The notes below the pieces were generated by a model. That model was not told where the DNA came from and ran no database searches. It saw nothing but the letters and a program-made list of their open reading frames with translations. Below, piece by piece: positions 52,029-62,140 of a DNA stretch of 64,000 nt (the stretch's first letter is position 1; each line of letters begins with the position of its first letter). The stretch comes from Cacajao melanocephalus (taxonomy: Eukaryota; Chordata; Mammalia; Primates; Pitheciidae): positions 1 to 64,000 of the forward strand of contig CAUYLG010005430.1 in assembly GCA_963573385.1 (NCBI GenBank). Direction: 5' to 3'. Position numbers and translations under genes: made by a program.

Positions 52029-52566
52029 TGTAACTGAATAGCTTAGTTTCATAATGCATTTTAAAACATTTTTTCCTCTTTCTAGTTTTTTATTTTTTCA
52101 AATAGACTTTGAAACTTACTGTTTCCCACCCTTCTCACTGGAAACCTATTATGCTGTGCTAGTTTCTCTAATTATGTGCTTCCTTGGAAATTCCAGCGAC
52201 TAATCTTGAAGTGAACCAGGTGTGGTAACTGAACTGTGAATTCCTCCCCATTCAGAGATTACCTCAAGGAAGTTAATTTACAACTGGCCACTATCGAGAT
52301 GCACCATCCCGCACTTTACATAAACCACAGCTCAAAAGAGCCATTGCACGAAGACACATAGAGTCCATAGCCTGAACTACTCCTGCATGTTTCTCATACC
52401 AAGTTTCCTTTCTTAAAACCCTTACCCAACCCCAAACATGTAATGGTCTTTCAGAGGCATGAGCCTGACCATTTTCCAACTACTAACACTTGAATAAAGC
52501 TGCTTCCCGTCTCCCTTCTAGGGTCTGACTTTGTAGCATTAAGCAGCTGAACTTGAGTCAGTTACA
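52029..52566 (+). repeat. ERV 5' LTR
   Basis: Begins TGTAACTGAAT and ends AGTCAGTTACA. A GAATAAAGC polyadenylation signal lies at about 52492-52500. Shared blocks with the 3' LTR include AGAGATTACCTCAAGG, GCATGAGCCTG and CAGCTGAACTTGAGT. Confidence 0.85.
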
Positions 52567-52570
52567 AACT

Positions 52571-52588
52571 TGGTGCCCTGTGTGAGAA
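52571..52588 (+). other. Candidate primer-binding site
   Basis: TGGTGCCCTGTGTGAGAA follows the 5' LTR after a 4-base spacer, the standard position for the tRNA primer site. It starts with the obligatory TGG that pairs with CCA. I cannot assign the tRNA. Confidence 0.6.
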
Positions 52589-53849
52589 GCTGTGTGTTTC
52601 AAGTGGCCTTCCTGTCTATCTGGTTTCCAATGAGTGCAGTTATTAGCCATGCAGTGCACTAGACTGTTCACACTACTGGACAAGACAGTGGCTACTTAAA
52701 AAGCTAGCTGCTGGTGGCTGGCTGACCCCACAGCCTGGAACTCCAGGGACCTTGCAGCAGCTGCTGAGAATGCTTTTGCCTTGGAAATTTTCACATTTGT
52801 TTCTCCCCCTTTCCCATGGCATCAGCTGTCTGCGATGCTTTGTTGGTGTAAGGAAAGCAACATCTGGGAAGGTGATGGGCTTCAAGAACTTTGTAAGTCA
52901 ACCAAGGCACCCAGAAATTCTCTGACTGCCTGGTGGGCTCTCTAGCCATCTGGACCTAGTATACGTCATCTGTGGTGCTGTCTGAACCTAACACTGGTCA
53001 TTCCATGGTGCCTACTGGGTTTGAGATGTGATTGCGGAACTTTTCTCCAGTCTCCTCTCTTGGGGGATTGATTCAGAATAGTCTGTCTGCAGTAGGATCC
53101 CTCTGTGTCTGTGTTTAATGTTATCCCTGTCTCCAAGGCTGTTCAGCACAGTTCCCAGTCTAGTCCATCTGCAGAGCAGGGTCCCACTAACTAAAAAGAT
53201 CAGGTCCATCTGGTTGTCAGAAGGCAGCAAGATAGAGCATTCCCCTTCCAGGAAAAAGGCAGAATTTATTATCCTGGGCTACTGATTCTGCCATTCTTTC
53301 TAATAATAAATTCTAGGCTAACCAATATCCAAAATTTTAGAATTCACATTGAGACTTATGGGGAGAGGAAGCTTGTGAACTTTTCTAGATGAGCCTGCCA
53401 CACTGCTAATTGATTTCTGTGCTGCTTATGTGAAAATAATATCAATAGTACCTGGGTTCAGTCCTTTCATAATCCTCACTCTAACTTGTTTGCTCTTTTT
53501 ATCTGTTTTGGTGGTTATCACTCCATTTCTATTTGTTATGGTCAGTGGGTTACCAGAACTTGGACTCGGTAGAAAGCTGAAGAGATACAAACAGTGATAT
53601 AGACTGTTATTAGCCACTGGCCCACATGAAGAACTCTTTCCTTGACATCGCTGGCTGTCATAGCTGTGTAGAGAGACTTATGTGAGCCTGCCTATTGGGA
53701 CTGGGAGTGACATTGTCCCCAGCACAAGGGAGCTTATCTTACCCCTGGACTTCTGATCATGTGAAATGCTCTATACAGACATAAAATTGGTGGCAGGAAG
53801 GTTTCTATTCCACATGACATCCCCCTGGGGCACATCTTGGCTAATTGGA

Positions 53850-54490
53850 GAGCCTGTAGCTATGAGCCCATGTCTAAAAAGAAAATAATTTTTTATTGTA
53901 ACACTATTTGGCATCTGTACAAATTGGATGATGATAAAATTTGGCATGTGAATGGAATCACCCAATATTATACACTATCAAAGCCGGAATTGTTCTGTCA
54001 GAGGGTTTGGGAAATGGGAAGAGGTGCCCTATGTTCAGGCTTTTATCTTACTGCATAACTAGGACTCAGGTTAAGGGGGAAATCGACTGCTGACTGAAAA
54101 AAGTAAGGACAAACAAAGCTTTTCTCAAACCTGATAGTGGAACCCAGGAAGGAAAAGACAATGACAAAACGAGCCTCCTAAATGTTCTGAACCTGCCCCC
54201 TTTGGCTCTGGCTTCAGTGGCTGCCACTCTGGCTGCTTTCCCAGTTCCTGTTCTGGCTGCCACTCTAGCTGCTTCCCCTGGGGCTTCTCTGGCCATTGCT
54301 TCAGCCTCAACATTTGATGACATGGCTCTGGCCACTGCTCCACCAGTACCCCTAGCAGTAGCTCCAACAGTAGTTCTGGCAGTGACCCTGATCGTGTGGC
54401 TGCTGTTCCAGCTACCTTTACGATTGCCCCAGTAAGCCTTTCAATGTCTGCACTGACTGCTTGGCGCAAGATGCCTTGGCACCACCACAC
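53850..54490 (+). pseudogene. ERV gag-like remnant
   Basis: The open stretch 53837-54058 contains FYCNTIWHLYKLDDDKIW followed by a segment ending LFCQRVWEMG, resembling the matrix region of class I (gammaretrovirus-like) ERV gag. Downstream, 54190-54440 is an alanine/proline/leucine-rich low-complexity stretch, as found in gag linker regions, in changing frames. Broken by stops; no continuous product. Identification rests on motif memory and is moderate. Confidence 0.55.
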
Positions 54491-54768
54491 AGGGACCTAG
54501 TGTCAACAACTGTGCCAGACCAAGCTACCTTGGTGCTGCAATACAAGGCCCTAGACCTAGAAGGGGTATTGACAGCCCTATTCTAATACAATGAAGGAAC
54601 TGAAATGATATGCCCCTCCATGAACCAAGGGGGCACACGGTTTGGCCAGAATAGCCCTAGAAATGGAATAGGGCACTATCCACTTAGGTAATGCCCTATA
54701 GGCAGATTGAACCCACGGGGCTTTAAATATCCTAGGGCCCAAGGTAGCACTGTGCATTAAGACTAAAT

Positions 54769-54863
54769 GTTGTTTATATATATATGTGTGTGTGTGTGTA
54801 TATATATATACACACACATACACACACACACACACACATATATACATATACACACACACACCA
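54769..54863. repeat. (TA)n(TG)n(TA)n(CA)n compound microsatellite in ERV
   Basis: A TG block and a CA block flank TA runs, giving a self-complementary arrangement that could fold as a hairpin. It arose inside the ERV interior. Confidence 0.95.
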
Positions 54864-54984
54864 GATTATTCTCATAATATAATCTAAGCTATGAATGCAT
54901 TGGATACTCATGTTTCTGCTTCAGACGCCCTCTCCCAGGACCCTGTAACATCATGGATTAGCCACTCTTAATGCATAGAAGACT

Positions 54985-55235
54985 TTTACATACAGCATGA
55001 TTGCTATTCTGCTCATTGGCCTCTTCAGCTGCTATGGACTTCATTGCTATTGTATGCTTTGCATGGGGATGCAAAATAGATTTTCCCAAAAGCTCCTAGT
55101 TCCTCATACCTTAATACTCATACTCCAGCAAATTCCTACTCTGAGTTTGGGAATTAGGAATTATTTCCTACTGCAAATGTGCAGAATTCCATTCTGGTGT
55201 CCCCTAACCGTGCCCCTTTTCAGCAGGAAGTAGCT
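54985..55235 (+). pseudogene. Possible ERV env transmembrane remnant
   Basis: The open stretch starting at 54997 is hydrophobic (MIAILLIGLFSCYGLHCYCM), with clustered cysteines like the membrane anchor of a retroviral TM subunit, and lies just upstream of the polypurine tract and 3' LTR, where env ends. No other env feature is recognisable. Low-moderate support. Confidence 0.4.
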
Positions 55236-55261
55236 GGAGTGACTGTGTTGACTGCTCTCCA

Positions 55262-55293
55262 TAGAAATGGAATGGAATTTGACAGTGGGGAGT
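55262..55293 (+). other. Polypurine-tract-like sequence before 3' LTR
   Basis: A purine-rich run ending GACAGTGGGGAGT directly adjoins the TG start of the 3' LTR, the expected plus-strand primer position. Diverged. Confidence 0.55.
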
Positions 55294-55835
55294 TGTAAAC
55301 AAATTGTTTAGCTTCAAAATTCATGTAAATGTTTTTTTCTTCTTTCTAGTCTTAGCCTTGAAATTTACTTTAAAACTGTTTTCCTCTCTTCCCACTGGAT
55401 ATTCCTTGCACTGTGGTAATTTATCTAGAATTGTGCTTGTTTAGAAATTCCAAGGACTATTCTTGAAATGAGCCAGGCGTGGAGACCCAGCTGTAGAATC
55501 CTCCCCATCTAGAGATTACCTCAAGGCAGTTAAAGTACAATCCTGCTACTGTTGAGATGGCACTAGCTTGCACCTCAGGTGGACAATAACTCAAGGTAGC
55601 CTTTGGACAAGACACTTAGACCTTCTCTGTACTCTGTACTACTCCTTCATATTTCTCATAACAAGTTTCCCTTGTTCAGCCCCTTACTCAGCCCCAAATA
55701 TGAAATGGTTTCAGAAGCATGAGCCTGGCCATTTCCCAAGTAGTAGCACTTGAATAACGTTGCTTCTTTTTCACCACATCTTGTTTCTCATGTCTGACCT
55801 CCCAGTGGCAACCAGCTGAACTTGAGTTGGTTACA
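55294..55835 (+). repeat. ERV 3' LTR
   Basis: Begins TGTAAACAAATT and ends TTGGTTACA, 542 bp. Alignable along its length with the 5' LTR. The polyadenylation signal has decayed to AATAAC. Confidence 0.85.
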
Positions 55836-56356
55836 ATATATTTAAACCCATCAATGGGCATAGATCAAGGGAAATGTTGCAGAATGTTGAATATGCAGCA
55901 TGAATGGAACTGTGGCATATGATAGGAGAGACATTAAAAGACGGATAAAGGATGGGGTGTTAAACAGACTGTGTTAATTCAACCATAGTTATTCTTACAT
56001 ACAGAGTGAAGAAGCAAAAACATATGTATTTGCAAGTGCTTGGTGGGGGTGGGGAATGATGAATGCTAAATTCTCACACCCTATTTTAAGAAATAAAAAA
56101 TCTTATATTGAAGTGAGCAGCAGCAAGAAAGTTTCTCAAGTAACAGTTTTTTTAAACTGAAAATATTTGCCTTTAAATGTTAAAATCAGGGATGAGATGG
56201 AATGAAAGTAGGCCCTGTATTTCATTATAATCTTACTTCAGTTCTCCAAATAATATGCAGTGGTCACTTTCTTAAATATGAATATTAATTTTTTTTTAAT
56301 TAGAGACTTTTATGGTCTTTTAAAATTTTGAACTGGTATCTCATTTCCTGTAAATA
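55836..56356. other. Intervening DNA, nothing recognised
   Basis: No gene or named repeat. Confidence 0.5.
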
Positions 56357-56636
56357 GGGTGCACTGGCTCAAGCCTGTAATCCCAGGACTTTGGGAGGCC
56401 ACAGCGGGTAGATCACAAGGTCAGGAGATCAGTCTAATCCTGGCTAACACAGTGAAACACTGTCTCTACTAAAAATACAAACAGCCAAGCATGATGGCAC
56501 ACACCTGTAGTCTCAGCTACTTGGGACACTGAGGCAGAAGAATCGCTTGAACCAGGAAACAGAGGTTGCAGTGAGCCAAGATTACACCACTGCACTCCAG
56601 CCTGGGTGACAGAGTGAGACTCCATCTCAAAAAAAA
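56357..56636 (+). mobile_element. Alu: Alu (AluY-like), diverged
   Basis: ATCCTGGCTAACACAGTGAAAC matches the AluY-type diagnostic stretch, but many other substitutions are present. A short A-rich tail ends near 56650. Confidence 0.93.
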
Positions 56637-56904
56637 TGAAAATAAAAAAATTTAATATATATTGGGCTGTTTAAAATATTTGCAGCATTGAGCACATGAT
56701 TCACATTTCATTAACTATGCCTGATGAACCTGAACTCTTGTCAAGGCTTTTAAAATCTACCAAGTTTATCAAGAATTATAAATGTAAAATCAGAGATTAA
56801 TAGTTACTAAAACTTTTAAGGATGATGACTACATATTTAAGGATAATGACTACATAATTAATAGTAACTACAATCGTGTGTTACTATTAATTCAGAGATA
56901 ATAG

Positions 56905-57105
56905 AGGAGTTGAGAACCCATAGTCTGTGGACAATATCTGTCCTTCTGCTTGTTTTCATATGGCCTGCAAGCTGAATATGGCTCTTACTTATGTTTGTAG
57001 AGGTGCTTATTTAATGTTCTCAATCTTGCCTTTTGACCCACAAAGCATAAAATATTTTCATTCCCACCCTTTAGAGAAAAATTTTGCCAAACTCCTGTCT
57101 ATAGA
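56905..57105. mobile_element. DNA-transposon-like MER fossil, opposite orientation to 26145-26470
   Basis: ATAGTCTGTGGACAATATCTG, TATGGCCTGCAAGCTGAATATGG, ACCCACAAAGCATAAAATATTT and GAGAAAAATTTTGCCAAACTCCTG are the reverse-complement order of the repeat at 26145-26470. The middle part is shortened. Confidence 0.6.
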
Positions 57106-57694
57106 ATAATAAAGCATATCTAAATTTGGTCAATTTAGTGGAAAAAAACTCCAAATTGCTTGTTTAGCTAAATTTCCAACTGTTTTCAATAGTGCAATTA
57201 ATTAAAAATACCTGATCCAGGTGTTCCAAGTAAGCACAATCTATAATTTGTCCCCAGTGCCTGAACCAAGAAACTCTGCTACTCAAACTATGTTAAAAAA
57301 TGGATAAGTTCCAGCTTTGGAATGTACCAGCAAATATATTTTAGACAGGGACTGTACAAATTTCTCCAGAAGCAAAGTAAACATCTGTTCTCTCACTTGA
57401 TACAAAGTCTATATACTTAGTGGGCTCTGATGATCAACTCTGCTAAATGCGTATGTCATAGCTCTTGACTTCAGAGAGCTTATTAATTCTTTTTTATTTG
57501 ACACACTTTAGAGACATGACACTTAGGTGATTGTATAATTGATTAATACCCAAAGAATTATCAGTATAAACATTCTGGCTTACAGAATGTAATACACATT
57601 CAGCTTCATTCTATTGTAAAAACTTGTAGAAGTAGAATTTGTATAAAATATGATTTGATATATCCACAAATTAAACCAAAGGTGAAGAATATGA
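57106..57694. other. Intervening DNA, nothing recognised
   Basis: No gene or named repeat. Confidence 0.5.
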
Positions 57695-57885
57695 TATAGA
57701 ACCATATTGTCCAATAGGCAGCTGTTAGCCACATATAGCTGTTTAAATTCACTTTCTCAGTTGCAGCAACTACATTTCAAGTATCAGTAGCTACATATAT
57801 CTAGTAGCTACCATTTTGGACAGCAAAAACTTGGAACATTTTCATCATTGCACAAATTTCTGTTGGATGGAACAGATACAAAAGA
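57695..57885. mobile_element. DNA-transposon-like MER fossil with inverted ends
   Basis: ATATTGTCCAATAGGCAGCTGTTAGCCACATATAG on the left and ATATCTAGTAGCTACCATTTTGGACAG on the right are roughly inverted, and TTCTGTTGGATGGAACAG follows. This is a common hAT-type MER arrangement; family not named. Confidence 0.6.
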
Positions 57886-58822
57886 TATAATGAAATTCAG
57901 ACCAAACTCAGTCATGTCTAGAAATGGTGAAGAAAAAAAGAAAAACTCAATAGAATAGATACTTGTTTAATCTGACTGATAATATACATCTGACTCTGAG
58001 TATGAGGTAATGAGTTTTAAGTGTATTTAATTTGAGTATTTGTGGTAAATATCATGGTGGAGATGTCCAATAAACAAGTGAAAATATAGTCTGAAACACA
58101 AATGTCTTTTTTTCAAATAGAGGAAAAAAAAAAAAACTATTTGGTGGCTATTAACTTCCGGGTTTTAGTTGAATCTGTGATAAAGTTCATGGACAGACCT
58201 TTGAGGGACACTGTCTCAGTCACTAATAGTTGCTAACAATAGAAACCGTTGTAGCTGATTTGTGTAGCTCAAAGAATATTTGTGACTGCTATTGATTCAG
58301 GCTTAGAGGCTATGCAGCCAAAAGTCTCCCAACTATATCATAGAAATGTACCAGCAAAGACTCAGACATGCAACAGGCATCATTGGTGCTTGTCCCCACC
58401 CATGAGACCCTCACTGTGTTGTGCTTGTAGGCTGCATACCTCCACCTTCATCCTCACCCAATTTTGTTCCTCCTTTCCCAAGTAAAGTCCCAGACAGGCA
58501 GACTTGATTGGCAGAATCTAATTTCCATGTCTACACTCTGTTAGCTATAAAGAAAGCCGAAACAGTAAGTTGTCCAACTTCTCCCTTAGGGTTACACAAC
58601 TCAAATTTATAAGATGTCTCCTAAAACATAGACATCATTTTCAAAAACTGCTAGAAATGTTGACCAAAATTCATGATAATATGGATATCTCTGCACATAT
58701 GTTTGGTAAAGGAAGAATAAACAGCTAAGATAACAAAAAATACTCAGCATGAAAAATACTGTGAAAGCCAGCAAACATTCTGTTTGAATGATGATGACAT
58801 TGACAACTTGGGACACAGCATT
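57886..58822. other. Intervening DNA with a possible ancient repeat
   Basis: 58230-58530 has GTTGCTAACAATAGAAACC and AAAGTCCCAGACAGGCAGAC TTGATTGG-like segments reminiscent of an old, unnamed interspersed repeat. Nothing else seen. Confidence 0.4.
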
Positions 58823-59628
58823 CTTTTTAAAAAAATTTTTACTTTAAGTTCTGGGATACATGTGCAGAACATGCAGGTTTGTTGCATAGGTATACATGCG
58901 CCATGGTGGTTTGCTGCACCTATCAACCTGTCATGTAGATTTTAAGCCCCACATGCATTAGGTATTTGTACTAATGCTCTCTCCCTTGCCCGCCATACCC
59001 CAACGAGCCCCAGTGTGTGATGTTTCCCTCCCTGTGTCCATGTGTTCTCACTGTTCAACTCCTTATGAGTGAGATCTTGTGGTGTTTGGTTTCCTGTTCC
59101 TGTGTTAGTTTGCCAAGAATGATGGTTTCCAGGTTCATCTGTGTCCTTGCAAAAGACATGAACTCCTTCTTTTTTATAGCTGCATAGTATTCCAAGGTGT
59201 ATATGTGCAACATTTTCTTTATTCAGTCTATCAGTGATGGGCATTTAGTTGGTTCCAAGTCTTTTCTATTGTAAATTGTGCTACAATTAACATATATGTG
59301 TGTGTGTCTTTATAGTAGAATGATTTATAATCTTTTGAGTATATAACCAATAATTGGATTTCTGATTCAAATGGTATTTCTGGTTCTAGATCCTTGAGGA
59401 ATTGCCACACTGTCTTCCACAATGGTTGTAATAATTTACACTCCCACCAACAGTGTAAAAACATTCCTATTTCTCCACAGCCTCTCCACCATCTGTTGTT
59501 TCCCGACTTTTAAAAATCACCATTCTAATCGGCATGAGATGGTATCTCATTGTGGTTTTGATTTGCATTTCTCTAATGACCAGTGATGATGAGCTTTTTC
59601 TCACATATTTGCTGCATAAATGTCTTCT
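58823..59628 (-). mobile_element. L1: LINE-1 (L1PA-type) 3' end, 5' truncated, antisense
   Basis: The reverse 3'UTR starts at TTTACTTTAAGTTCTGGGATACA. ORF2 C-terminal sequence runs to GCTGCATAAATGTCTTCTTA near 59628. The 3'UTR type resembles younger L1PA members more than the 18.3-kb copy. Confidence 0.93.
59231..59464 (-). pseudogene. L1 ORF2p C-terminal fragment
   Basis: A 77-codon stretch starts in the cysteine region ([20 protein letters not shown]) and continues as normal ORF2 C-terminus until a stop. Part of the antisense L1 at 58823-59628. Confidence 0.88.
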
Positions 59629-59764
59629 TAATCATGTAGTTGTTTTCATTTTTATTTCTCATACATTTATAATCATGTTATTTTTATTTATCTTATTTTC
59701 TTGGTCTGGTGTGTCGACAGTAGTTACAATTTTGGTTTAATTCCTAGCTTTATCATTCAACAAC

Positions 59765-59960
59765 AGATTAGTTGACAGGCTATTCTTTCAATCAGTGAAC
59801 AGTTATTTACAGCCTATCATGTGTCAGGCATTTTCTTTGGTTCTGTAAATATAATTAGTGAGCAAGGTAATCATGGACCCTGTCTTCATGAAGCTTAGAT
59901 CTCTAAAAGTAAAAATTAAACTCCAAACATAGCATTATACTGAGAGTTAATAAATGAATG
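59765..59960 (+). repeat. Probable L2/MIR-class fossil
   Basis: CAGCCTATCATGTGTCAGGCATTTTC, AGTGAGCAAGGTAATCATGG and CATGAAGCTTAGATCTC follow the same order as the patch at 17351-17520. Confidence 0.5.
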
Positions 59961-60149
59961 TATCTACAAGGTCAGCACAGAGGTGAGTGGTTGATTTCTT
60001 TATTCACTGATGAATTTATCTACTCCATTGCAACCATTATTTCCCTATGCTTGTGATCTTATCTTGGCAATTTCTTCTGAATTAGGCTGTTCAAATGCCT
60101 GGAGTTCTCTTTCTTATCCCCAGATTGTTCTAATTCCTGTGGATAAATA

Positions 60150-60459
60150 CAGTTGGTCTCTTGTATCCACATGTTCTACATCTGCAGATTTAACCAACCC
60201 TGAATTAAAACTATTCAATAAACAACTTTAAGAAATATATAGAATAACAACTATTTAGTATTTACATTGCTTTAGGTATTTTAGAGGTTTTACTTATTCT
60301 AGATGCATAAGTAATCTAGGAATTATTTAAAGTATATAGGAGGATGTGTGTAGGTTGTATGCAAATAGTACTCTATTTTATATCAGGGACTTCAGTGTCA
60401 GCAGATTTTGGTCCACAAGAGGTCCAGGAACCAATTCCCTGAGGGTATCAAGGGACAGT
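60150..60459. mobile_element. MER2: MER2 (Tigger-type DNA transposon)
   Basis: The element starts CAGTTGGTCTCTTGTATCCAC and ends GGGTATCAAGGGACAG, imperfect inverted ends, with ATTTAACCAACCCTGAATT and TTAGTATTTACATTGC in between. A TA dinucleotide flanks it at 60148-60149 and 60460-60461, the target duplication of Tc1/mariner-class elements. Near full length and non-coding. Confidence 0.92.
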
Positions 60460-60689
60460 TACTTCCTGGCAAGCTATCTGTCTAACATTCTGTTTTTGGT
60501 ATTCTTGTGATGTTCAGTCAGCTGTATCTTCTCCTCTCTGGTGCATTTGCTCTTTATCTTTTAATGAACATCTTTGAAGGACTAATATGTCTTCCTCTTG
60601 CCTAACAATAAAATATTTAGAATTCTTTTCATCTTCTGATGGCCTAAATGCCCCCAGTTTTTTCTGTTGAGTCCTGTGGGAGCCATAGG

Positions 60690-60925
60690 CTCTTGGCACC
60701 CTAAGAGTTTACTGAAAATTCACTAACATAAGGTAAATTGACAAGAGAAAAGGCATACAAGTTTATTTAATATGTATACACATGAGTCTTCAGAAGGAAG
60801 ATCTAATTTTTCAATGAGTAACAGAAGCTTATATACCATCTTGAAGTTACAGAAAGTAGGAGGGCTTGTGATGATATAATTTTAGAAAACCCTAATGACT
60901 CCTTGAAAAGATTCCTAGATCTGAT
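60690..60925 (-). mobile_element. Possible ERV LTR 3' fragment, antisense
   Basis: Read in reverse, AATAAACTTGTATGCCTTTTCTCTTGTCAATTTACC and TGTTAGTGAATTTTCAGTAAACTCTTAG resembles the polyadenylation and U5 part of class I (MER4-like) LTRs. Boundaries and family are uncertain. Confidence 0.45.
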
Positions 60926-60929
60926 AAAT

Positions 60930-62140
60930 GGGGTTGTATTTGGAGATTGGGCCCTTAAAGGGGTAATTAAATTAAAATAAGGCAAGTAGAGTGGACAATA
61001 ATCTAATATTGTTGCCTGGGAACTTAGGTGGGTCTCCAGATGCTGATGAGACCCAGCAGCAGCTCCTATTCCAAGTTCTTAACACCATTGCAAAAAAGAA
61101 TTCAGGGACAAGTCAGAATAAAGAAAATGGCCAGAAACTTTTATTGCAAAGCCAACATACACACTCAAGAGCAGGAGTGTAGGCATACTCAGGAGAGTGA
61201 GTTGCATATGGAGTTTGCTTTTCTAGTTTTATGGGCTCTTCTAATTAGGGGGTGAATAATCATGAGGTTTTCTAGGGAAAAAGGTAGAGATTTCTTAAAA
61301 TTGAGCTTCCACCTATTTTTATATTAAATATGAGCATGCTCAGATCTGTCATGGCACTGGTTGGTATGCTATTTAGTATGGTAATGAGCATATAATTAGG
61401 TCTGGGGTAGGGAATAGGTCAAATCCAACACTACATTGGACCTGGATGGTTTCAACCAGCTTAGCACACATGCTGTTGGTTAGGGTCTTATCATTGTCCT
61501 TATCCCAGACTTGTCCTTACTTTTATAGCTAATTTTAACAGCTCCTTTCTTGCTGTTACGTGAAATGCCTGCTTGACATTTCCCTCATCTCCTGTGACCA
61601 CTTAGTATTCCTATTTTTGGGATATTTCTTTAATGAGGGAGTGGAATAATCACTAGGTATTCCAGAAAACGAGGCAATTTTAGAGATCCCGAGTTACTGA
61701 TGCCTTTCTCCCTTATTTGGGTTTGTCTGGAAGAGGCAGAGACATGTCACTGTGACCAGGGGTTTGGCCATCTTATCTGTCTTATTTTGGTTTTCCTCTT
61801 GTCTTGTAGTTTCTTTGCTTAGTTCTTGTTTTAGCTGTGGTTCAGGTTTTTCTATCCTCCTGCAACCGACCACCCAGTACTATTCCTGTCTCAGTGTAAC
61901 TGGCCTTATGAAAAGAGGACATTTGGACCCGTAGAGACTCCAGTACACATACTAATAGAGAAAAACCCATGTGAAGACACAGTAAGAAGACAGCTATTGG
62001 CAAGCCAAGAAGAGAGGCCTCAGAAGAAACCAAACCTCCTGATACTTTGATTTTGAACTTTTTGCCTCCCTAAGTGTGAGAAAATAAATATATCTTAAAG
62101 TTACACATTGTGAAGTATTTGGTTATGGCTGTTCAAGTGA
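60930..62140 (+). mobile_element. MLT1-type LTR split by an antisense ERV LTR
   Basis: 60930-61009 (TATTTGGAGATTGGGCCCTTAAAGGGGTAATTAAATT...AATCTAATAT) is the middle of an MLT1 LTR. The rest resumes at 61894 (ACTGGCCTTATGAAAAGAGG), continues ATGTGAAGACACAGTAAGAAG, AAGAGAGGCCTCAGAAGAAACC and AGTGTGAGAAAATAAAT (polyadenylation signal), and ends near 62140. The two parts join without loss. Confidence 0.8.
61010..61893 (-). mobile_element. Solo ERV LTR (about 884 bp), antisense, inside MLT1
   Basis: The inserted block begins TGTTGCCTGGG and ends CTGTCTCA on the + strand, giving TG...CA ends. On the minus strand an AATAAA lies at about 61140-61146, setting the orientation. The uninterrupted MLT1 target would read ...AATATGACTGG; ATAT lies before the LTR and GTGT after, a diverged 4-bp duplication. 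No internal viral sequence recognised. Family unknown, probably class I. Confidence 0.65.

Larger units (their letters stand above)
52029..55835 (+). mobile_element. Degenerate class I-like ERV with two LTRs
   Basis: Two related LTRs (52029-52566 and 55294-55835) in the same orientation bracket 2.7 kb of internal sequence, too short for gag-pol-env. A primer-binding-like site, a gag-like stretch, a hydrophobic env-TM-like stretch and a purine-rich tract are in the right order. The LTRs differ at roughly a fifth of positions by eye, implying great age. The 4 bases outside are ATGT and ATAT, a possible diverged 4-bp target duplication as in class I elements. Wholly defective; family not identified. 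Confidence 0.8.

Noticed and set aside
54125..54490. 121-codon minus-strand frame and alanine-rich plus-strand frame (54202-54435)
   Set aside because: Both arise from the repetitive gag-linker region of the ERV. The plus frame is not continuous with the gag-like frame and the minus frame has no similarity I recognise.
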